A stretch of DNA of 64,000 nt from Cladorhizidae sp. MBARI D1340-BT2 (taxonomy: Eukaryota; Porifera; Demospongiae; Poecilosclerida; Cladorhizidae): assembly GCA_028752905.1 (NCBI GenBank), contig JAQNBH010000007.1:13191153-13255152 (forward strand). Direction: 5' to 3'. Within the stretch, counting starts at the first letter, position 1. Each line of letters starts with the position of its first letter. Under the pieces are notes generated by a model that was not told the DNA's origin, ran no database searches, and was given only the letters and a program-made list of their open reading frames with translations. Positions 50,501 to 60,900 of this stretch are shown here, in pieces. Both the position numbers and the translations under genes were made by a program.

Positions 50501-53500
50501 TTGTTTGTCCCTGTGCAAGCATACATAGTGATGAAAGTTGTACGTCCTTGTGCAGGCATACATAGAAGTATAGTGATGAAAGTTGTATGTTCCTGTGTAA
50601 GCATACATAGAAGTATAGTGATGAAAGTTGTATGTCCCTGTGAAAGCATACATAGTGATGAAAGTTGTATGTCCTTGTGCAAGCATACATAGTGATGAAA
50701 GTTGTTTGTCCCTGTACAAGCATACATAGTGATGAAAGTTGTATGTCCTTGTGCAAGCATACATAGTGATGAAAGTTGTTGTATGTCCCTGTGCAGGCAT
50801 ACATAGTGATGAAAGTTGTATGTCCCTGTGCAAGCATACACAGTGATGAAAGTTGTATATCCCTGTGCAAGCATACATAGAAGTATAGTGATGAAAGTTG
50901 TATGTCTCTGTGCAAGCATACATAGAAATATAGTGATGAAAGTTGTATGTCCCTGTGCAAGCATACATAGTGATGAAAGTTGTATGTCCTTGTGCAAGCA
51001 TAGATAGTGATGAAAGTTGTATGTCCCTGTACAAGCATACATAGTGATGAAAGTTGTATGTCCTTGTGCAAGCATACATAGTGATGAAAGTTGTATGTCC
51101 CTGTGCAAGCATACATAGTGATGAAAGTTGTATGTCCCTGTGCAAGCATACATAGTGATGAAAGTTGTATATCCCTGTGCAAGCATACATAGAAGTATAG
51201 TGATGAAAGTTGTATGTCTCTGTGCAAGCATACATAGAAGTATAGTGATGAAAGTTGTATGTCTCTGTGCAAGCATACATAGAAGTATAGTGATGAATTA
51301 TACGTCCATACGTAGTGAAGAATTATATTGGATTGACTTGCAAAGAAAAGAAAGAAAACAAAACTGTACCCATGTTGACCACAAATAAAATAGGACTGAA
51401 TTCTGGTTTAAAAGTGTTGTATAACTGCAAATAGTAAGTGTCTATGCACTTATAACTCACTTGCAGTTATAACCATTTGATTTGTTGTGCTCTATTTTAT
51501 TTGCAGGAGTTTTAGGATCAATAGGAATAGTTGATCTTGACCAAAAATACGTTGTGTAAGGCCACCCAAAAGAGATTATTATTATAGGAAAAGTTATGCT
51601 TAGTAGTAGTTGAAAAGAACAAGAATATTGGTGACTTTTGATCAGTTTTGAGATTTATTGACAGTTTTCAAGGCAGATGTCATAGTCTTACTCTGTTTAA
51701 CTGAATCCCCCACTGCAAGGTTCAAGGCATGGGCATAACAATGAGTGAAGACTGCTTATGTTTCTTCTTCAGAATTGATCTTGGCCACTCTATTTCTTAT
51801 ACTACTTATTACAGTTTCTCTATCATAGTATTGTCCTTTACAGAGTCTCATCTTCAAGTTTAAGCACTCCAAGACATCCCTGATGATTGTTACCAATGAC
51901 CTAGCTTTTATTTATCCTGTCTTGTCGAGACTTATGAAATCTTCATGGACTGATAAGTTGTCAGTAACTGATCTAATAACTTTCACTACTTGCTCAATAT
52001 TTGAGACATCAGTAGCTTCATCTATCATGTTGTGAGATGATTTTCAATAGCACCTGTTGGGACATGATATACAGCAATTCATTTTGAATTTCATGGGAAG
52101 TATACTTCAGCTTCTTTGCCATCGTGGGCATATTTTCTCCACAAATTGTCAATAGCTTGTAGAAATTGTTAGAACCCTCTCTTCTCCATCTCCACTTAAA
52201 GGTGGTGCTTAGTAGGCAAGGAAGGTATTGTGGATAGAACTTGTCGGTTCATTAGTTTCCCCCTGGCATATTAGGTTGAGTGCATTTACCCTACACGATC
52301 TATATTGTTGACTCTGCAGCATCTGTTTGCTTATCAAAGTCTGAAAGCTCATTCTTAGAAAATATCCTTGTTGTATCCTTCCAGTTTGTAAAACTTCTGA
52401 TCAGGAATGCTTGGTATTAACCCAGAGCTTTACTTTACTTTGCTTTCAGTTTTACAGCATATGAAACATAGAGCACAGTCAGATGCAGCATCATAGTGGA
52501 TCCACGGAAATCGATGGAACCAAGACAGTTGAAATGTTCGATTCACTTGCTTGCTCTGTCCAAAACTATGTGCAGTAAATTACAGTGGAAATCCAAATTT
52601 GGCTGGTAGGATTTGTATGGCTAGTGTTTAACCTAACTAGATCTGGAAAGCTCACTCTTGCTAGAAGTAACTATAGTCAGTGATACTTACCAATCGTCAG
52701 TCATACGAAACCTTCAGTGACAATACTGTGGCAGTTGACTAAACTTCATTGTAATGTAGGCTAGTGATGGTCTGCATCTAATAGAATTTAGCTAGAAATG
52801 TGGTATAGTCATGGCCATACTTGGCTGTACCGGTTGTGCCAGCCCTGTAAGTTACTACTTTACGGTGATCAAATTGGCAAAAATAAATAAATTAAGGACT
52901 CTTGTACAGTTTTAGACATCAATAATTATAATGAAGTAAGATTCTTTTAGTCCCATATACACTTATGAGCAAATAGTATGTGATTTGTGTACACAATTTT
53001 CAATGTAAAAGTTGTCCAAACTAAATGAGTGCAGTGTGTTTTCTATATTTTTTTGACATGAATAAAAATTTGTTTCTTCTTGTTCTTTGTTTGTTGGTTT
53101 GTTTTGTTGTTTATTAGTCGAGTAATTGGTCATGCACATTATGCAATTCAAACTCTGAGTTTCTGGATCTACACCATCTTTTTAAAGATCTTTTTATTAA
53201 CCTGCTTCATCATCATGTTGTACAAAACACACACAGAGGGGATCGTTTTCCATATTAATTTTTTTTCTCATTTCATGTTTTACTTAATTCCCTTTCTAAT
53301 TAATCTTTAGAAAAAATACTTTTCAAATTATTTTCATGAATAAAAGTTCAAAAATGAATGCAAAAGGTATAGAATATGGTCTTCATTGAACTACTGGGCA
53401 TGTTCCTATACTGATAGAGAGCTAACAGGTGGACCTCACTTGGCCTTATGAGGAGCTGAATCAGCCATCTTTATCTCCCGATGAATGGAGTGCTTTAAAC

Positions 53501-56500
53501 CCCTGAATAGTGGAGGATTTATTCAATTTTACTGCAGCACTAACAGAGAAAATTTGGTAGTCGAGACTAGTTCAATGAAATTGCAAGGATTAAGGTACTA
53601 AATAAATGCACAGGTATTTTCAATTAGTTATTCCCAAGCTCTACTAAGAGGAGTCTTTAGTGCTATGTAATAGATGTAGTTAGCTACTAACCACCACTGT
53701 ATTTAGCAATACGGATCTAGGCTTGCAATTGTAGTCATTGGAGAAACTGCACAAGACTTTTGTCATTTCCACATAATATTAAATCTGTGAATTCCACCTC
53801 TTTTCAGTGAATTATTCCACCTACATACACCACATGCCATGTCATATTCTTTTTATTGTTATTGCAGTTAGTCTTGTTGTAGAGGATCATTAAAGCCTTC
53901 TTCTATGATGTAGTGATATATGCACAGGATAATTTTTTATTGCTAAACTACACAAACACTATATGGTTGCTTGCTTTTAGTTTCCATTCTGTTTGTAGAA
54001 GATTGACATTGGTAAATTAAGTGTTTTTTGTTGTTGCATTCTCTGTGTTTTCATAGCATGTGAGCTAGCTTGTTGTAGCATTGACAAACTTAACTACCTG
54101 ATTATGTTTTCTATGGCTATATTTCACAATTACGAAACAGATTGGATGTGCGGGGTCTTGTGGTACTAAATTTCTATGAATGCACTTGGTGTATGAAAGT
54201 TTTGGGAGGAAGAAGAAAAGAGATGTATCCATACATACATAGATAAAATAAATCCTTGACGATGAGTGTCAAGTTTTTCACATTTAAAAACAAACTTTCA
54301 GTTCTTCTGATTTACTATCTTAGTGAAAGCAAGCTGGAAGTGTTGTATGATATAGTAACAGACAAACCACTCTTTCGAAGACAAACCACTCTTTAGAAAA
54401 CAAACCACTCCTTAGAAGAGAAACCACTCTTTAGAAGACAAACCACTCTTTAGAAGCTTCCAAGTAAGTTTTATTTGTTTTGGTGTGTTGAGAGAAGGAG
54501 CGGGGTTAACCATCTGCCATTTTGAAAAGTGGGTTAAGCCAATATAGGGTGGGTGCCACTGTATTACCTGATGAAATATTACACTGTACCTAACTGACAA
54601 AGACTATATCAGCTGTTGACAAGCTTATGATTATATACCTCAACTAGAGTTAGAGCAGTCATGAGTGTTTAGAGTGCACAAACCATATAGAATTTTAGAT
54701 TATTCAAGTTGTGATGCATAAATATAACATGGACATTCAAACAGATCAACACTGCAGTAGCCAACTGTCCATTTTTTAAATATTGTGTTTATTTGTATGT
54801 ATGTTTGTTTGTTTGTTTTCCTTGTTTGCTTCAGTCATCCTGGTTGCTCCTAATATGACTACGATCATTGTTAGTGAAGGAGTTGGTACAGTGCAAGTCT
54901 GTCTTAACATTGTAAGGGGAATCATCAATGATGGACAGACTCTATTTGTCGCACACGCCTTACAGACTGGAGGAAGTAAGAGTCTATATCTTAGGATAAT
55001 GATAAGCCCTCTAAAACTTGGAAGTATGTCTCACACTCTAAAGCTGCTCTATATATTGACTATCTATTGACTATGGCAGTTAGATGGGCTTTAGAAAATG
55101 TCTGACATGCGCTACCCATGGACATTGATCTGAGGTATATGTACCTATGAAGCTCATGTGCCTAATAACTTGAGCACATTACATTTCAATACAGTGACAA
55201 TTGAGCCCTAAAATGAATTGTCAATTTAAAGGAAGGATATTGAATTAAAATAATTTGTACTCAATAGTGAGAATCTCTACCGACATACTATTTTTATCTC
55301 TATTTGAGAAGTTCAGAGCTGGTGAGCTAGTCTCATGAAGCTTTGCATAAAACAACTAAACTACTGAATGAAATGTGAGAAAGACCAAGAAAAAGAAAAT
55401 AGCTGAGAAGTTTGGAACTGGAAGAGCCAGCATGGTCTCATGAGTCCATGTACAGATCTTCTGTGAGATATACAATGAGGACTGAGTCTAGACAGCCACG
55501 GGAAAGGCTGAGAGAAAGGCAACAGCACCACCTGTGTTTATGTAGAAAAAGAGATCACAGAATCCTTGAACAGTGACAAAGAGACATGAAGGCTCTGAGA
55601 AGTGAACAACACCGATCAGTGAAAATGTAAGGAGAGTGGAAGATATCTCTGAGAAGCATCAATGATAAGAACACAGGCTGAGACAAAATGGACATGCCAG
55701 TAGAGATCATAATATTATTAATATAGAATAAAGGTAATATGAACCTTAATTGTGTCAACAAATTTATGAAAAGAAGAGACCAAGGCCTCATTTTACTCAG
55801 TCTCTGAAGTGCACAACACTCTAACCGGGTTTTTAATGCATTTTTCTGACTTTATTCATCGTTTCATAAAAATTATATTACATAAAGGTAATATGTACAT
55901 AGCATATATATTACTTGGCAATGTGGCACAGCATGCACATTATTCCATATTTTTTTAATTAGTCCATGTAGTATGGGCCCACATAACAGAGAGAAAAATC
56001 TAAATTTATATATATATATATATGTATATCACGCAAAAATCTCAATTGACATGATTAGAGAGTCAGTACACTTTGCTTGCTGAATTTGAGCAGTATTTTT
56101 TCTGCATTTATAATGATAATTGCTATTAATTCTATATGGTATAAACAGTTTCTATAAGCTGAACCAATTGACTCTCAGTTTTATTTATGGGTTTTCTATG
56201 ACTTATAGTTATGGCTTGTTTCAAGACTAAACTTTTTAATTCAATTAAGCTACAGTTTGGTTTAAGAACCAGCTCCATTGAGGTTAGCCCCAAAAAGCTA
56301 ATGCCGGTACTTGACTTTACTTCTACAACAAACATATAATCAATGGAATCCCTCCACGAGGTTCTCCTTTCTCAAGCATAAGAAACATTTAGAACAATTC
56401 CAGATTATTATAGGTGCTGCCCAGCTTTCTCTCCATGGAAAGATTTTCAAAAAGAGCGTAAGGGTCTGGGAGAGACTGTTTATGGGGTAGTTGCAATCAT

Positions 56501-57907
56501 CAGCCAGTTTGATTCATTTCATTTTATTCACTTCCACCATCAAATAAAGCTTCATATAATGACACAGCAGTTGTTAGGTGTGTGCTGTAAAAATATCCAA
56601 TGTTTAAAATATATGCTTCAATATTTTAATCGGAGTTTGCATCTTTAGATGCTTTTGATGGTCACTTGGTTAAAAATGATAGCATAACTAATATTTTGAC
56701 ATGCACTCTATGCCCTCCTTCAGGGTAATAGTGAAATGACACAAGAGATAAGATTTTTTAATAGTCTAACCTGCATGTATCAAAAGAAAATCACATGAGG
56801 TGCAAGTGATCCATGGCACGTGTGACTGCTGCAACTGCACCAAATCAGATGGGTGGTGAATGGTGCGATTTAATGTAATACTTGAGGTCCACCAAGCAGG
56901 TAGCCACAGCCCTGTATCCTTATTCAGCCCTATATATATCCCTATTCAGCCCTATATATGTGCTATTCAGCCTTTTTATATCCCTATTCAGCCCTGTATG
57001 CATCTCTATTTAACCTTGCTACATTTCTATATTAAGCTGTATAGAAATCCCTATTCTGGGATGAATAATTTATAGGACTAGAGCTATGTGATTGCTGGAT
57101 CTCAACTATCCAAAGACCATCCTCATGAACTCATACCATTCATTAGCACTCTGATCTAGTGCCATGTTTCTACACTGCAGAAATAAGTTACATTATGGAT
57201 CATGTGCAACTAATGTGATTTTTTTTGACACTAATTAACTAATCTATTTTGGCACCAAACCTCACATGCATGTTGGTTGAAATGTTGGTCAAATAATCAT
57301 TTTTAGGCAAATGGTCAACTCTTCACACTCAAACTCCCCCTTAGCCAGGATGCTTGGGACTGCACACTGCCCTTAACTCAGAAATGACTCTATCTTGGAA
57401 CATCACACAGTTTACCCAATAATGAATTTTACTTCCCTGTATATATCAAGTGCATGAACGTACATGAAAGCAATGAAGGCAATGAAAGCATGTCCATTTA
57501 AAAAAGAATTAATGGAAATTTGCCTTAATAATTCCTCTATCATTCTAGTGCAGTGTTGTGCCATCTTTTCACAAAAAAGATTTCCAGCCACACCAGTGAG
57601 ATTTTTAGAGCATTGAAAGCTTCAACTGAATAATGGTCTTCCATGGCTTCCTCCCCTTCACTCGCATCATCACTGTAGTTGGAAGACATCCACATTTTTC
57701 TTGTCTCTGGTATGAGCTATAAACAAGACTAACCAGAAGCGAAGTGAAAATCACTCTATATCGACTACAACTAGACTGTACCCATTGTCAAAATACAGTT
57801 CTACATGCAAGCTCAAGAACTACGCACAACTTGATGTTGATTGTGCAATACGAGGGTGCCTGGTAGACGTGCATGCCTAGATGTGGTGCATCGAGATGAG
57901 GGGAGTT

Positions 57908-57947
<40 letters not shown>

Positions 57948-60900
57948 ATCAGCTGACAGTCATATGGCATAGATAACTCCACTATTTTATATTTACAGAT
58001 ATCGATTTTGTGGTTTCATCAATTGAGTTCACTTCTTCTAAAACTTTCGACTGCTTCCCAATTGACATTAATGATGATGATGTCATCGAAGAGAGAGAGA
58101 TTTTCACTATTAAACTTTTCCCAGGAAGTATGGAAGTGGAATTTACCAATGACACGGTTACCATTGTGATCAATGATGATGATTGTGAGCATTCAATGTA
58201 GAATATAGAAATTTACCTTTGATTCAGATATTTATATTTTAGTTGTTAAGTACATGCACTTATAACAATTTTTTTTGTAACAGGATAATCCTATAATAAA
58301 TGTGCATGAGTAATATAGGTAGACGAGTGGCAGGTATTCAGATTACCATAGAGCAGAGTCAGGAAAGCGTAGTAAAAGTTCTATATTAAGCAATTGTTAT
58401 ATTTCAATTCGAGAAAACAATTACAATATCACAACAGTAACTTTAACACTCTGAATAATAGTCAAAACTCAAATACAAGAGACTACAGTCAAACCAGACT
58501 ATCCGTCCCTAAGACTACCATAATCTGACATGGGTATATAACAATAAGTATCACTAAGACTACAGATAAATACATGATGTCATGACATGCGCAAGCTACT
58601 TAATTACTTATTACATGAATATGTACATGCCCATACAAGCTAGATATATAATCAGTTATCTTATCTCTCTGACTGTTTCATCCATATAAGGTCAAGTTAT
58701 CACAAGCATTTACTTAGTATTAAGCACAATAATGATGTTGATTCTAGCCCAACATCAATTGTGATTACCTCTTCCTGCTCAAAAGTCAGTGTTTCTTGAA
58801 TAGATAACTATATAGATTGGATGTCATGTAGGACACAATCTGCACTCTGCCCTTTAAAATTTGCCATCCCCACCACCCAGGAATTCATGCATATAAGGAG
58901 TTGGCAGGTGGGCAGTGCTTTTTAAGCAGCTGCTCAATCATCTTCTAGGGTATACCTTCTACTCTGGCCATGACTATAACATGATGCTTGTTTTGGCACT
59001 GACTTTATTTTGTTCTGGCACTGACTATAACTAGGTAGTTGTGACATTGTTTGCAGCTTCTTCTGACAGTGATTGCAAATTATATTGAATTATATAGGAG
59101 ATTCAAGAGATAGTCTTAAGATAAACCTTAGGGATAGTTATCACTACAGTTAGGTGAAGTACTGAAGATTATGAATATATATTTGACATAAGAATCGATA
59201 TGTTGTGAACACACATGCTGGGTCCTCTCTTAAACTATTATTGAATTTTTTTAAAAGTTGCCACTGTTGGAATAAGCCAGTCATTGGATCGCCCACTAGT
59301 AGAGGGAAATGTTGGCACATCAAACTCTGAGAGCATCTGTGTGACCCTGCTCCAACTCACATCAGGTGGCTTGGACAGAGATATCGTAGTGGATGTGATG
59401 ACTATGGATGAAACAGCAACTAGTAAGTGTGATATTAATTGTTTTATGTGGAAGATGCTCTATCACTCACTGAAATGCACACTATGTCTATTTTATAGCC
59501 TCTGTCTCATGGTAGACGCTTCACTGCGGTATAATTTCATACATTAACACTCCCTGTCTTTAATGATAGTTGATAAATGCAGATCTTGTTAATCATGTAC
59601 AGTATATCAGAAGCCACCATTTAACTCTGATAATTATGTAATAACCTTCAACCTGCTTGAACCCTTGTACACATTACATCTATTTGGCAAGTGAAACAGT
59701 TCTCATTATATTAGACGACAATGCCAACAAATAATTGCACTACACTACACTTGCTCACAACTGAAACCCAACACCATGTTACGAAACACCCAAAATCATC
59801 CATAACATATAGTTGCTCCTCTCTATGTCCATCTGCTAGCTATAAGGAATGTGAAATATAATAGCCAATGGAGTGTGTGTTTGCATGATAGTTTTCATGT
59901 TAGTGCTGAGTCAGAAGAATGTAGATTTTTATGCTGAGGCCAAGAAGTGGGTGCAACCTATGTACGGCAAGGAAGTGGGTGTGACTAATGGTTAATCACT
60001 AAAGGATCCCATTGCTTCGCCATCTTCTTGGATTTCAGAGCAGAAATGCAAATATACAAAAAAAAAATTCATGTGGTGATGGCATAACCATGATGAGGGT
60101 ACCCAGAATAGAGCAGCCAAGATGTGCTAACTCCCCTTTACAAACTTGGTAATTTACTGGGAATGAATACATTTTTATTGGGGGGGGGGGGGGGGGGGAG
60201 GGTTTAAACAAAAATATTTCTCAAATAAAATAGTCCATATCCAGGAACTCGACATCCAGTGTGAGTGGGCAAGCAGATTGTTCCGTCTCCATCATTGGTG
60301 TCTCTATCTTCCTATTGACCCTGCCATGCATCCAGTTCTGAAAAAAAAACGATGATAATTTCCTTTTTATTACTTGTATTCCACGCATGCCAATAGCTAT
60401 ATAATATGATAAAATCATTTTAAGATGTATGACCTTATATACACACAAATTAGTGGAAGTACAAGCTCTTTATGATTCCCAAGAGTATTTCTTTCCTATT
60501 GTGATAGTGATTTCCTCTTATAAGTATGAGCTCATGCACATGTGATCCTGTTCATATTGAGTACTTGCAGTTAAATTTGTTGCTCTGTTTGTTTTCCTGT
60601 AGAGTGACTGAAATAGTGTAGTCCTTAATAATGTTATTTAATTAAAATATGGTTGATTTTAAATTGCAATGGCCACACCTTTTTATGTGTTCATTAATAG
60701 TGGTCTGTTCATGGGATCATGGCAATTATACATGTCATGTAAAGTCATAATCATAATTGAACTGAAAATTGAGTTTGCTATTACTAAGCAGAGAAAATAT
60801 TTTAAGAGTGGTTTATGTATCTGACAGGAGGAAGGGATTATGAGTTCGAAAGGACTTCATTGACTTTCCCGAGTGGTTCTACTGTGACACAGCAGAAGTG

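Noticed and set aside
49888..51276. Minus-strand ORFs of 462, 459 and 281 codons
   Set aside because: They are readings of a 37/45-bp minisatellite in different frames; the unit lacks stops on that strand. No gene context.
49905..51320. CRISPR-like array of 37-bp repeats
   Set aside because: Units abut directly with no unique spacers, and the setting is an intron of an animal gene.
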